The notes below the pieces were generated by a model. That model saw only the letters and a list, made by a program, of their open reading frames with translations. It did no database searches and was not told the DNA's origin. A DNA stretch of 64,000 nt from Lamellibrachia satsuma (Eukaryota; Annelida; Polychaeta; Sabellida; Siboglinidae), in contig BSQZ01000006.1 in NCBI GenBank assembly GCA_033239005.1, positions 71,001 through 135,000 of the forward strand. The letters are read 5' to 3'. The position numbers were made by a program, and so were the translations under genes. Below are positions 34,600-50,402 of the stretch, piece after piece (position 1 is the stretch's first letter; each line of letters starts with the position of its first letter).

Positions 34600-37500
34600 T
34601 ACTGAGGGTGTAGTGGTTATGTATTCCAGTTATGTACTGAGGGTGCAGCGACCATGTATTTCGAGCCATGTCCTGGGTGAGCAGTAACTGTCTATTCTAA
34701 TCGTGTACTGGAGTTGTAGTGACAATGCATTACAGCTATGTACTGGAGATACTGTGAATATTTTGTATTTTTTAGCTGTGTGAGTACAGTGACTATGTAT
34801 TGTAGCTGTGTACTCTGGGTACAGTGACTATGTATTCTAGCTCTGTACTGTGGATACAGTGACTACGAATTGTAGTTGTGTACGTTGTACTGCGGGTATA
34901 GTGACTATGTATGCTAGTTGTGTATTGTTGGTGCAGTGAATATGTATTCTAGCAGTGTACTGTAGGTACAGAGGCTATGTACTCTAGAAGTGTACTGTGC
35001 ATGCAGTGAATATATATTAAAGCTGTCTTCTGTGCATACAGTGATTATGTATTCTAGCTGTGCAATGTATGTACAGTGACTATGTACTGTAGCTCTGTTC
35101 TGTGGGTACATTGACTATGTACTGTAGCTGTGTAATCTGGGTACAGTGACTTTGTATTCTACACGTGTACTGTGGGTACAGTGTCTATGTATTCTAGCTG
35201 TTTACTGTGGGTACAGTGAATATGTATTCTAGCTGTGTACTGTGTGTACAGTGATTATGTATTTTAGCTTTGTACTGTGGGTTGAGTTAATATGTATTTT
35301 AGTTGTTTAATGTGGGTACAGTGACTATGAGTTGTAGCTGTATATTGCGGGTACAGTGACTATGTATTTTAGCTGTGTACTCTGGGTACAGTGATTATGT
35401 ATTCTAGCTGTGTACTGTGGGTTCAGTGAATATGTTATATAGCTGTGTACTGTGTGTACAGTGACTAAGTATTATAGCTGTGTACTCTGGCTACAGTGAT
35501 TATGTATTCTAGCTTTGTATTGTGGGTTGAGTTAATATGTATTTTAGTTGTTTAATGTGGGTACAGTGACTATGAGTTGTAGCTGTATATTATGGTACAG
35601 TGACTATGTATTTTAGCTGTGTACTCTGGGTACAGTGATTATGTATTCTAGCTGTGTACTGTGGGTTCAGTGAATATGTTATATAGCTGTGTACTGTGTG
35701 TACAGTGACTACGTATTATAGCTGTGTACTCTGGCTACAGTGATTATGTATTCTAGCTTTGTACTGTGGGTTGAGTTAATATGTATTTTAGTTGTTTAAT
35801 ATGTGTACAGTGACTATGTACTGTAGCTGTGTTCTGTGGGTACATTCATTATGTACTGTAGCTGTGTAATCTGAATACATTGACAATGTATTCTAGATGT
35901 GAACTGTGGGTACAGTGACTATGTATTGTAGCTGTGTACTGTGGGTACAGTAACTATGTATTCTGGCTGTGCACTGTGGGTACAGTGATTATGTATTGTA
36001 GCTGTGTACTGTGGGTACAGTGACTATGTATTCTAGCTGTGAACTATGGGTAAAGAGACTATGTATTATAGCTTTGTACTGTGGTTACAGTTAATATGTA
36101 TTCTAGCTGTTCATTGTGTGTACAGTGACTATGCATTCTAGCAGTGATCTGTGGGTAAAGTGACTATATATTCCAGTTTTGTACTGTGGGTACAGTGACT
36201 ATGTATTCTAGCTGTGTACTGTGGGTACATTGATTATGTATTTTAGCTATGTCCTGTGGGTACAATGAATATGTATTCTAGCCTTGTACTGCTGGTACCG
36301 AGAATATGTATTTGAACTGTTTATTGTGGGTACAATGACTATGTATTTTAGCCGTGTACTGTGGGTACAGTGATTATGTATTCTAGCTTTGTACTGTGGG
36401 AACAGTGACTATGTATTCTAGCTGTGTACTGTGGGTAGAGTGACTATATATTCTAACCTAGTACTTTGGGTACAGTGACTATTCATTCTGGCTTTGTACT
36501 GTGGTCCAGTGACTATGTATTCTAGCTGTGTACTCTGGGTACAGTGACTATGTATTCTAGCTGTGTACTGTGGGTACAGTGAATATGTATTCTAGCCTAG
36601 TACTATGGGTACAGTGACTGCGATTCTAGCTGTGTACTGTGGGAACAGTGACTATGTATTCTAGCTGTGTACTGTGGGTAGAGTGACTATATATTCTAAC
36701 CTAGTACTTTGGGTACAGTGACTATTCATTCTGGCTTTGTACTGTGGTCCAGTGACTATGTATTCTAGCTGTGTACTCTGGGTACAGTGACTATGTATTC
36801 TAGCTGTGTACTGTGGGTACAGTGAATATGTATTCTAGCCCTGTTCTAGGGAGAGTGAATATGTATTCTACCTATTTATTGTGGGTACAGTGAATATGTA
36901 TTCTAACTGTTTATTGTGGGTACAGTGACTATGTATTCTAACTGTGCACTGTGGGTACAGTGACTATGTATTATAGCTGTGTACCGTGGGTACAGTGACT
37001 ATGTACTGCAGCTGTGTACTGTTGATACAGTAACCATGTATTCTAGATGTTTATTGTGTGTACTGTGATTATGTACTGTAGTCGTGTACTGTGGATACAG
37101 TAACCATTTATTGTGTGTACAGTGACTATGCATTATATCTGTGTTCTGCCGGTACAGTAATTATGTATTCCAGTTTTGTACTCTGGGTACAGTGACTATG
37201 TATTCTAGCTGTGTACTTTGGGTACAGTGACTATGTATTCTAGCTGTGTACTGTGGGTACAGTGACTATGTATTGTAGCTGTGTACAGTGGGTACAGTAA
37301 ATATGTATTCTTGCTGTTTATTGTGTGTACAGTGACTATGCATTGTAGGTTTCTACTGTGGGTACAGTGACTATGTGTTCTAGTTGTGTACTGTGGGTAC
37401 AGTGACTATGTATTCTAGCTGTTTACTGTGGGTAGAGTGACTATGTATTCTAGATGTGTACTGTTGGTGAAGTGACTATGTATTCTAGCTGTGCACTGTA

Positions 37501-39175
37501 GGTACAGTGAATATGTATTCTAACTGTGCACTGTGGGTACGGTGAATATGTATTCTACCCGTGTACTGTTGGTACAGTGACTATGTATACTAGCCGTGTG
37601 GTGGGGTACAGTGAATATGTATTCTACCTGTTAATTGTAGGTACAGTGACTATGTAATCTAGCTGTGCACTGTGGGTACAGTGATTATGTATTCTAGCTG
37701 TGTATTGTGGGTACAGTGACTATATATTCTAGCTGTTTACTGTGTGTACAGTGACTATGCATTCTAGCTGTGTTCTGTGGGTACAACAACTATGTATTCT
37801 GTTTTTGTACTCTGGGTACAGTGACTATACATTCTAGCTGTGTGCTGTGGGTACAGTGACTATGTATTATAGGTGTGTACTTTGGGTACTGTGACTATGT
37901 TTTCTACCTGTATGGGTATAGTGATTATGTATTATATTTGTTTACTTTGGGTAGAGTAACTATGTGTTCTAGTGGTGTACTTTGGGTACAGTGACTATGC
38001 TTTCCAGATGTTTTCTGAGGGAACACTGACTATGTATTCTAATCGTGTATTGTGGGTACAGTGTATCTGTATTCCAGTTGTGCACTGTAGGTACATTATG
38101 TATGAATTGTAGCTGTGAACTCTGTACTGTAAGTAGAGTGACTATTTATTCTAGCTGTATATTGTGGGTACAGTAACTATGTATTCTAGCTGAGTACTGT
38201 AGGTAGAGTGATTATGTATTCTAGCTGTGTACTGTGGGTTCAGCGACTAAGTATTCTAACAGTGTACTGTTGGTACAGTGACTATGAATTATATATTCTG
38301 GCTGTGTACTGTGGGTACAGTGATTATGTAATCTAGCCATGTACTGGGGTTACGGTGAATATGTATTCTAGCTGTGTATTGTGGGTACAGTGACTATATA
38401 TTCTAGCTGTTTACTGTGTGTACAGTGACTATGCATTCTAGATGTGTTCTGTGGGTACAACAACTATGTATTCCAGTTTTGTACTCTGGGTACAGTGACT
38501 ATACATTCTAGCTGTGTGCTGTAGGTACAGTGACTATGTATTATAGGTGTGTACTTTGGGTACTGTGACTATGTTTTCTACCTGTGTGGGTATAGTGATT
38601 ATGTATTATATTTCTTTACTCGGGTAGAGTAACTATGTGTTCTAGTTGTGTACTTTGGGTACAGTGACTATGCTTTCTAGATGTGTTCTGAGGGAACACT
38701 GACTATGTATTCTAATCGTGTATTGTGGGTACAGTGTATCTGTATTCCAGTTGTGCACTGTAGGTACATTATCTATGAATTGTAGCTGTGAACTCTGTAC
38801 TGTAAGTAGAGTGACTATTTATTCTAGCTGTGTATTGTGGATACAGTAACTATGTATTCTAGCTGTGTACTGTGGGTTCAGCGACTAAGTATTCTAACAG
38901 TGTACTGTTGGTACAGTGACTATGAATTATATATTCTGGCTGTGTACTGTGGGTACAGTGATTATGTAATCTAAGCGTGTACTGGGGTTACGGTGAATAT
39001 GTATTCTAGCTGTGTATTGTGGGTAGAGTGACTATATATTCTAGCTGTTTACTGTGTGTACAGTGACTATGCATTCTAGCTGTGTTCTGTGGGTACAACA
39101 ACTATGTATTCCTGTTTTGTACTCTGGGTACAGTGACTATATATTCTAGCTGTGTTCTGGGGTACAGTTATATAT
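34600..39175 (-). repeat. 35-bp satellite array, right arm
   Basis: Reverse complement of 26815-31400. Comparable points in the two arms add to about 65982-65983 from 26070 to 30871, so the arrays match in length almost exactly. Confidence 0.95.
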
Positions 39176-40108
39176 ATATAGGTTTAATCTTGGTAATAGT
39201 TTGCCTCGCCTGGTCAATCAGAATATAAGGGGTCTGTGAGTAACAGCTCGGTGAAGGAACAAATACACTACACTACATATGTGTGCTGAGTAAATTGTAG
39301 GAATTATGGGTAAATTGAAGGAATTATGGGTAAACTGTAGGAGTTATGGGTAAAGTGTAAGAGCGCATTATTTAAAAATATTGACATATAAGGAAAATAT
39401 GCTGATAGTACACTTTTCATAAGCGCCTGATGCCGTTTATGTCAGCTGCATGTCCTTATTTGGTATTGTGTGTGCGGTATACGTCAGCTGCATGTCCTGA
39501 CACGTTTATAGCTTACGTCAGCTTTAGGTCGGTATGGCAAGAGACTTTAGAGTCCTCTGTCTAACGTTTGTGGACGATATTGTGTCAATATTTTCAAATA
39601 TTTAATAAAATGTCCTTGTACTCTTATTCGATAGGAGACTTATGGGTAAATTGTAGGAATTATGGGTAAACTGTAGGAGTTATGGATACAGTGTAAAAGC
39701 GCATTATTTTTAAATATTTACATATAAAGAAAATATAGTACGATATCGTGTTTTGTTCATTTCTCGTCTCCTCGTTAGGTCCTTTGATCTAAGGTATTAA
39801 TTACCCTGTTAATGACCACTGTTAACTTACTCTTTCATCTCAGTTATTAATGATACTATTAATGACCGCTGTTAACAGACAGTCGTTCCTATGTCCACTA
39901 TCGCGGTTACTGTTACCACGGATATTCGCGCGAAAACATTACGCGGCTAGCGCATAGCCACCGCGCAGTTAAAAAGTTGGGCGGCACGCGAATACGACTT
40001 ACTTTGGTCCCGGAAGCAGGTGTTGGAATAGTGGAATTAGCGGTTGCACGTTCAGCCCCGACACACACACACGCACACACACGCGCACACACACACACAC
40101 ACGCACAC

Positions 40109-40168
<60 letters not shown>

Positions 40169-40394
40169 GCACACACACACACGCACGCGTGCGTGCGTGC
40201 GTGCGTCAGTTGCTATAATATCCGCTAGGAGAGCTGCACGCGCGCTGTGGCTGCGCGCGCAACCGGATGAAGATGTTGATAAAAGTGAGGATCCAAATGC
40301 TATATACCGCGCGCTGAACGCGCGCTATGGCTGCGCGCGCAACCGGATGAAGATGTTGATAAAAGTGAGGATCCAAATGCTATATACCACTACT

Positions 40395-41444
40395 ACTGTA
40401 GTACATTATTGTAGCCACAGACTGTGGAGTCATACACTGAGTCACACAGCTCCAGGCCTGCATAGGTGGTGTAAATGGGAGGGAGGAATAGACAATTGAC
40501 AGTTTACTGGGAACCATGGCAGGGAATGAAAGGCTAATCCTTCAGGTGGGCCAGAATGGAAGGGGAACCCAAGACAATAGACTGTCCACTGGTGAGGTCA
40601 CTGGGAAGATAACATGTTGGATAATTATTGCTACCACTAATCACTCTCTCTCTCTCTGCATGTAGGGCTGGCATTGCTAATGTTTACTCCCCCAATGAGC
40701 TGCCACCCCAACCCACCCCAACAGTGCTAACACAACACAAGGGAGTTTGATGTTTCAACGAACAGGTAATCTCTGAAGCCATCAACTTATAGACCAGCTG
40801 GTCTTTTCATGTTGCATGAATAACAGCTCAGGCATTAACCAGTTGACCTACATAGCACTTTTTTCAAAGAGCACATTGTGAAAATGGATTCACAGGTTAG
40901 ACAATGATTTAAAAATCTGTTGAAAATACTGCTCACTACAGAGCACTTTTTCCAATGGCATGTTGCGAACTTGTGAAAGTGATTCTAACAATTATAATTA
41001 TTAAAAGAATTATGCATGCATTTGATTGCGCATTTGACAAATCAAATGTTTGTAGGTCGCATTCAAATGCAAATGTTTAATGTATGCATTCAATGCAAAT
41101 GCATTTACAATTTTATGGAGGCATTTGCAGCCTGGAGATGACTCAGTATGTATAGGTGCCTATGTGGTATACACACAATACAAAATATGCTTTTTCCTAG
41201 TCATTTATAACTTATTATATTCCTAACCGCCAGGATGCACAAATGTCACCGTCAAGGTACTGCCGTTTTGTATACCAACGGATGGAAATGTTTTTTTTGG
41301 AAGTCTGCATTCACAGTTAAGTTTACAAACCTTGTTAACAGTGGAAATTTAAAACCACACTTTTCCTGTGATGTCCTCCACACAGTTTCTTTATACGTAC
41401 ACTAATTTATTATGTATATGATTAATTGTGTATGAAAGCCTAAC
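40395..41444. other. Right part of hAT-like element and adjoining intron
   Basis: 40400-41000 is non-repetitive here, with no coding signal and a short (tc)n run near 40645. 41135-41290 is a partial duplicate of 42850-43000, including an exon remnant (ccaggatgcacaaatgtcac at 41231-41250). Confidence 0.5.
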
Positions 41445-41680
41445 CTCCAGAGTTCTTAACTGTTACACGTGCAACTGTTTTGTCCATGTCACGCTGCACT
41501 TTGTGAACCTCACCGCCATCAGAACTCAACTGCTCTCAAAGAACAGCAGTATGTCATCGTGGGTTTGTGATGGCTTTAGTCCACAGACCTCGATGGTCTT
41601 CCTGTCCCACACATCTTGAGGTGTAGACACTTCAAGTGTCGCCCCTTCCAGTGTCAAATCTTGTCAACTAAGTACATTCT
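41445..41680 (-). pseudogene. PARP14-like exon: second half of RRM unit 1 and first half of unit 2, degraded
   Basis: Acceptor gtagttgcag and donor gttaggc match the sister exons. It reads ENVLS, stop (TGA 41664-41666), DLTLEGATLEV, then DVWDRKTIEVCGLKPS. A one-base loss around 41526 creates another TGA in the hallmark loop. ENVLS...DLTLEGATLEV is strikingly like exon 2 of the plus-strand gene at 63947. Confidence 0.72.
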
Positions 41681-41804
41681 CTGCAACTACAAACATAACA
41701 TAGACTTGCAGGTTTTTAGTACACAAATTATGTCAATAATGGCAACAAATAAATGGACATAGGCTTGGACTTGGCACGAAATGACAAAGAAAGGAGCTGG
41801 TTAA

Positions 41805-42385
41805 CAAGATGTTGCAATCACGTTCTTGTTGACAAGAGATTGGCAATCACTTTATTGTTGACAAGAGACTGGCAATCACTTTATTGTTGATAAGAGACTG
41901 GCGGTCACTTTATTGTTGACAAGAGATTGGCAATCACTTTATTGTTGACAAGAGATTGGCACTCACTTTATTGTTGACAAGAGATTGGCAATCACTTTTT
42001 TGTTGACAACAGATTGGCAATCACTTTATTGTTAACAAGAAGTTGGCAATCACTTTATTGTTGACAACAGATTGGCAATAACTTTCTTGTTGACAAGAGA
42101 TTGGCAATCACTTTATTGTTGACAAGAGACTGGCGATCACTTTATTATTGATAAGAGACTGGCAGTCACTTTATTGTTGACAAGAGATTGGCAATCACTT
42201 TATTGTTGACAAGAGATTGGCACTCACTTTATTGTTGACAAGAGATTGGCAATCACTTTATTGTTGACAACAGATTGGCAATCACTTTATTGTTGACCAG
42301 AGATTGGCAATCACTTTATTGTTGACAATAGATTTGCAATCACTTTCTTGTTGACAACAGATTTGCAAACAGTTTCTTGCTATCA
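41805..42385. repeat. 29-bp minisatellite, about 20 copies
   Basis: The unit is close to ttgttgacaagagattggca plus atcacttta. Two longer blocks repeat the same order of variants (the cactcact variant and the taagagact variant), so there was also a secondary duplication of about 260 bp. Lies in the first intron. Confidence 0.93.
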
Positions 42386-42953
42386 ACATATTGACAATCA
42401 GTATGTACTTAAAAATAGAGTGGCAATTACTATGAGGTTAAGAACGTAGTGGCAATCACTAGCTGGAAGAACATTATAAGATGTCAGGGACAAAAAAATC
42501 ACAATGTTACGCATGGTCGTGATTAAACATACAGCACATATAACCTTATTGATACAACTTTTGTTTGTTTTGTAGCAGCTTCATGAGTGTTTGTAATTGC
42601 TCAACAAATCACCAGAAACAGAATTGACTCATAATATCATGTTTTTTCCTGGTCATGTACAATATACATTTCTAACAGTACGGGGACACAAAGCCCAATA
42701 TTATGCACAATGATGTTTGTCATGAATACAGTAGAAAATAGTTTGTTGGTTTGTTGATGCATTTGCAATGTCAATTTCTTATTGTATTGTATTGTATTGT
42801 ATTGTATCAGGTGAATGAGTTATTGTGACACCTTGGACAACTAACAAAGGACAGCAGTTTAGATGACTCAGTATGTATAGGTTCCTATGCAGTATACACA
42901 CAATACAAAATATACTTCTTTCATAGTCATTTATAATAAGTTATGTTCCTAAC
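42386..42953. other. Intron 1, remaining part
   Basis: 42660-42950 duplicates 20880-21130 and 25230-25380. A (attgt)n run is at 42780-42807. No coding. Confidence 0.55.
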
Positions 42954-43128
42954 CTCCAGGATGCACAGATGTCACCATCAAGGTATTGTTGTTTTGGTCA
43001 ATGGAGGTCTCCTTTATTTCGCCTCCACCAGATTGATGATTATTGAAGAATGATCGAAGTGTGTCATCAGAGGTGGATGCTTTGAACCACCGCACCACTG
43101 TTGTGTCTATAACACGGGGTGGATTCAT
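42954..43128 (-). CDS. PARP14-like start exon: first half of RRM unit 1
   Basis: 58 codons plus one base, donor gttaggaac. The Met is at 43128-43126. It reads MNPPRVIDTTVVRWFKAST, then NNHQSGGGEIKETSID and TLMVTSVHP. It parallels the start exon of the plus-strand gene at 59108 in length, Met position, loop and donor phase, which is why I take it as the N-terminus. No promoter motif was identified; a (TA)n tract lies 75 bp upstream. Confidence 0.7.
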
Positions 43129-43201
43129 GTGTCCTTTGTTCCAACGTAAAGAACGTTCATAGACAGGAATACAAACACAAAAGAAGTAGAACTAGCATGC
43201 A

Positions 43202-43311
<110 letters not shown>

Positions 43312-43510
43312 CTTCAGTGTGGTATCACTGAGATGTGCTGATTTACTCCTACTTTACAGGATGAATATATTATGGTTACATTATTGAAAACGAATAGCTG
43401 TAGCACTTTATCATACATTCAACTTTATATATTACACAATTGAGGTACACAAATGTATTGTGCCATCACATTTTCATTAGCTGCTATGTACTTTTACACA
43501 GTGCTATACA

Positions 43511-46935
<3,425 letters not shown>

Positions 46936-47017
46936 TCATGCAAAGTTCATTCTGGATGTCGATCCTCTTGGCTGGAGTAACTGTTGCAGCACATAATCTT
47001 CATGGAAGTCACTGGCC
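46936..47017 (-). CDS. Candidate terminal exon of an unrecognised gene
   Basis: Acceptor ctgttattgtag, then a 27-codon frame completing a split codon from exon 48800-48887. It reads ASDFHEDYVLQQLLQPRG and ends at TGA (46938-46936). Phase agreement and the acidic, helical character support it. An aataaa motif on this strand lies about 340 bp further on. I do not recognise the family. Confidence 0.42.
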
Positions 47018-47096
47018 CTACAATAACAGGAATGTAAAATAATTAAATTAGTAGTTATTACCGTATGCACTATTTACTACAAGGTATGGTCATAGG

Positions 47097-47595
47097 AAGT
47101 TAACAAGATTTGCCATCCAACCCAAAGGCCCAGATGGCAAGTGGACAAGGAAGCCATTGGCTTATCGAGAGTCCAACAATGTTCATCTACTTATAACCCG
47201 CCCTCCTGAGATATGTGTCAACCTTGTTTTTAAACATATTCACGCTGCTAGCAGTTACACAATCTGTAGACAATTTGTTCCATTCATTTATTGTCCTCTG
47301 TGAGAACGAGTGCTTCCTGATGTCCAATCTACATTGATCCTTTACTAATTTTACCTCATGTCCTCTAGTTCTGCTATCCTTCTTGAGTGAGAAAAACATA
47401 TTTCTATCAATATTTTCATACCCATTCATTATCTTAAAAACTTCAATCTGATCTCCTCTTAACCTCCTTGTCTCTAGAGTTGTTAAACCACATTCTTTCA
47501 GGCGTTCTTCATAACTAAGGTCTCTCAGTTCTGGAATTATTTTAGTTGCTCTCCTTTGTATGCGTTCAAGCGTATCTATATCCTTGTCTAGTTCT
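47097..47595 (-). mobile_element. 5'-truncated LINE 3' end, same family as 22736-24177
   Basis: The minus strand encodes the RT C-terminus (ENIDRNMFFSLKKDSRTRG, ASSVNMFKNKVDTYLRRA) and ends with the family's 3' sequence ggcaaatcttgtt. About 500 bp, frame open over its last 80 codons. It lies in the intron between the candidate exons 48800 and 47017, in the same orientation. Confidence 0.88.
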
Positions 47596-48799
47596 AGTAC
47601 CCATTGTTACATTATGTAACAGATGAATATCAATAATGATGGATATCAATATTGTTCATTGTCACAGGTCAAAGTGTGATAAATTTACAAATGTGTACAA
47701 TCAGCCCAAACGAGATCTGACTGATTGAAACTTATAGGTGTTGCAGACAGTAGACAACCAAAACATGTTTATAATGTAATTTAATCAAACAAAAACATGC
47801 ACAAATTGGCCACCATTAATAATTGCCTACTTTAAAAGCAGCCTTGTCACAGTCGTTGAATTTTCAAGTTAATGACATGTTTTAAATTAGCTGTTGTTAG
47901 CATTAGCATAGTAAATTGACTAGGGAATGGCATAGGTAACTGAAGTGTGTTTTATGTATTGTTGGGGCATGACAAATGTGAGTTGTCACGTTCAGCAGGA
48001 AACAAAGACGAATTTTGGAACAACAATGCCACATGTACACCACTAATACACTAAGTATTTGGAGAAGCCAAAAACGTTGCTCATCTGCAACTGCCACCAA
48101 ACCCTGTTACAGGGACTATTATTGTTAGTAAATATCTGTGAAATGGGTTTCAGTTGCTACATTGTTGTGTTGTGGAAAGCAATACTGATCCATTGTTATT
48201 TCTTATTTAATTAGGCATGTTGAGCAATATTATTATTCATGTGTATTGTTTTACATCAGAACATCATAATTTATCATATTTTATGTGTGTACAACATAAC
48301 AAGTGCCCAATGTGTTAAGTTGGTGGCATACAGGAATTAAATTATTAAAAACAGATCTTGTTATCAAGTAATACTTGCCATAATTGTTATGCTTTTTTCA
48401 TAATTGTCTATGTAGAGTACAGTTAAAATCAGACTTTCACATGGGTTATGATTTGTGAATGATTTTCATTGAAAATCAAGTTCTCAGTGAAACTTTGCAT
48501 CGATGTTAATAAGCATGACAAATGATACACATTCATGTGCACAAACACAACGCCAAGTTTGGCATGGGCCAACCTTAATATTTTGTATCTGCTTTGTAAG
48601 TTGTGGAACTAAAGTTCTCTATCATGACAGTAATATCCCATTTAGTAGTGTAAAAAATATAAATTAAAATAATATAAACTTAATTATTAATGTATGAAAA
48701 ACAATGAGGAATTGCATAGTTAGTGTTTTTGTTAATACATTGTGGTTCAAAGAAATGGTAGTATGATACTGCTGATATAATTATGAAAGTTTCAATTAC
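47596..48799. other. Intron of candidate gene, no features seen
   Basis: AT-rich. No coding or repeat was recognised. Confidence 0.35.
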
Positions 48800-48887
48800 C
48801 ATTCGGTATTGCAGTGAGCCTCAGCAACTACAGTTGTATGTAGTCTCTCCTGAAAAAGCTCACTTGACATGATAGCCCGCCACTGTC
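48800..48887 (-). CDS. Candidate middle exon of an unrecognised gene
   Basis: Acceptor gcattgtttgcag, donor gtaattg. It reads WRAIMSSELFQERLHTTVVA and ends AHCNTEW split across the intron. A longer version using the acceptor ctttcag at 48955 is closed by a TGA. Entry phase does not match the proposed first exon directly, so a further exon is likely missing. Confidence 0.4.
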
Positions 48888-48954
48888 CTGCAAACAATGC
48901 TTTGGGACACGGTAGCATAAATGGAAAGTCCCCATTTCAACCTTTCCCTTGTCT

Positions 48955-50330
48955 CTGAAAGATAAAAATTGTCATATTCTGAAGATGCTATTAAAATAAT
49001 ATATCAGTATCTAGGCTGCTGACTGAAGTATTATGTCAATAAGCAGACAAAAACTATTGACACAGTAGTTGCTTTTGTCACCGGGCAAATGCAAATTCAC
49101 TATGCAGCTGTCATGCATATACAGTGCGTGCGTGTTTATAATACCATGTTAATATTTTTTATAATATATATTATAAACATGGCCAAGGCTGCATACAATT
49201 ACACAAAATCAAATCAATTACGTTTCATTTGAATTACACTAGTCATGTTTCAATTACAATTACATATGCGTTATATGGATCTCCCCACAGAAAGGCACAT
49301 ATGTATGCAAAAATGGCAGTATTGAATGACAAAAAAGGCACATTTGAGCATGGTATAATTAAGATTAATCTAACCTTTATTTATACACTTCAGGAACAAA
49401 TGTAAATCTGAACTGAAACAAATAATTAAAAAAAAATAAATTAGAACTGAAGTTGCAAAGTGAGGTGCATTCAGATGAGATACATTTTTCAAAAACTGAC
49501 AGTTAAGTGTCTTCAAATTGAATGCCCCAGAAGCCATAAAGAAGTGCTCATCTTTTCTCTGGTCAGCAAAATTGTGTACTAGTTGCAAGTTCAGGCCATT
49601 GTCCATTTGTGGGTGCGTTTTTGGACACTTTCACATTACATATATAATTTGCATGTAAATGCTTATTTTTTTTGCTGAAGTGCTCAAACATAGCTACTAA
49701 TCATCGGTTAAAGTTTAAGCAAATTCTGAGCCATCAACTTTTTTCCCATCACATAACGTTCATCAGTAATGTTCTGGATGCAGGCAAACTGTTTTTTTTC
49801 TCAGTGACAGTGCAAATTCTAAATTTAACGACTCTTGCTATGTCGATAGCACGTGCGACTCTTAAGCTCTACATATGTTTTCCATGCATACTTCCTTATA
49901 TGTTCTTGCTTTTTTAACATTCTGCACAACTGCAATATTCTCATGTGTGGTTCCGTAAACCCACCAAAGAATGCCTCAATATTTATTTTATATATTATTA
50001 TGTAATCACATCTGGAAATAAAAGATTTTAGGTGAGGACACGTTTCAAAACTAAGCACATATTCAAAATATGATTGTATATGAACGAAAAATGCAGCAAT
50101 TTACAGTAGCTATCCTACGCTGGCAACATCCTGTTCAATGTACATTACGAAATGCCTCCTCGTCTCATCCAACGAACACAAGAGCGACTACAGAGTAATT
50201 CTAATTCCGTGTTCTTTGTCACACGATTTGAACGTACAGTCGATGACTGTCTGTGCCTCGCCATAGCCGACCAACAAGACAAAGTGGCATGGCCCGACAC
50301 CCCGCCGCCTAAATATGCCGGCGTACTTAC
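48955..50330. other. Intron or intergenic sequence
   Basis: No gene recognised. A 35-bp phrase at 50041-50078 (tttcaaaactaagcacat) recurs at 50848-50884. Confidence 0.35.
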
Positions 50331-50402
50331 ATTGTCAGTTTGCAGGGTCCGAACAATGGTATGGGCTCGGTTTACTAACGTTTGCAATCGCCCGATATCC
50401 AT
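50331..50402 (-). CDS. Candidate first exon of the unrecognised minus-strand gene
   Basis: 24 codons from ATG (50402) to a strong donor (gtaagtacg). It reads MDIGRLQTLVNRAHTIVRTL, an amphipathic helix. It is in a locally GC-richer stretch (50140-50410), as start regions often are. The opposite strand is also open for 91 codons, so strand choice rests on the donor. Confidence 0.38.

Larger units (their letters stand above)
25629..40394. mobile_element. Giant Foldback-like palindromic element, ~14.8 kb
   Basis: The left arm is 25629-31857 and the right arm 34102-40394, inverted copies of each other, with a 2.24-kb spacer. The termini are agtagtggtatatagcattt and its complement. The direct repeat actgta flanks them at 25623-25628 and 40395-40400. 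Order in each arm from outside: duplicated 80-bp GC-rich unit, CA/GT microsatellite, 0.9 kb of unique sequence with short tttacccataattcctac repeats, about 4.6 kb of 35-bp satellite, decameric acacaacttcgc repeats, then a LINE 3'-end fragment. The satellite segments differ in length by about 1 bp between arms, and scattered substitutions exist, so the arms are recent but not identical copies. Foldback elements are known for long inverted repeats made of subrepeats. The family assignment is inference. Confidence 0.7.
25392..41134. mobile_element. hAT-like element carrying the nested giant palindrome
   Basis: The left end caggcttgtaaacaaatgc and right end gcatttgcagcctg are inverted. Both ends are rich in caaatgcatttgaatgc-type motifs (25400-25540, 41010-41130). 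Paralogous introns at 21035-21060 and 42835-42860 read agcaatatagatgactcag without this block, so everything from 25392 to about 41134 is an insertion. The flanking repeat is imperfect (tagat, gagat). Own sequence is about 25392-25628 plus 40395-41134. No transposase. Confidence 0.65.

Noticed and set aside
26815..39175. CRISPR-like array (35-bp repeats)
   Set aside because: Units are contiguous without unique spacers, and the genome is eukaryotic. This is a satellite.
39913..40499. Thr-His-rich proteins over the CA/GT tract (also 25614-26070)
   Set aside because: Microsatellite translation with no gene context.
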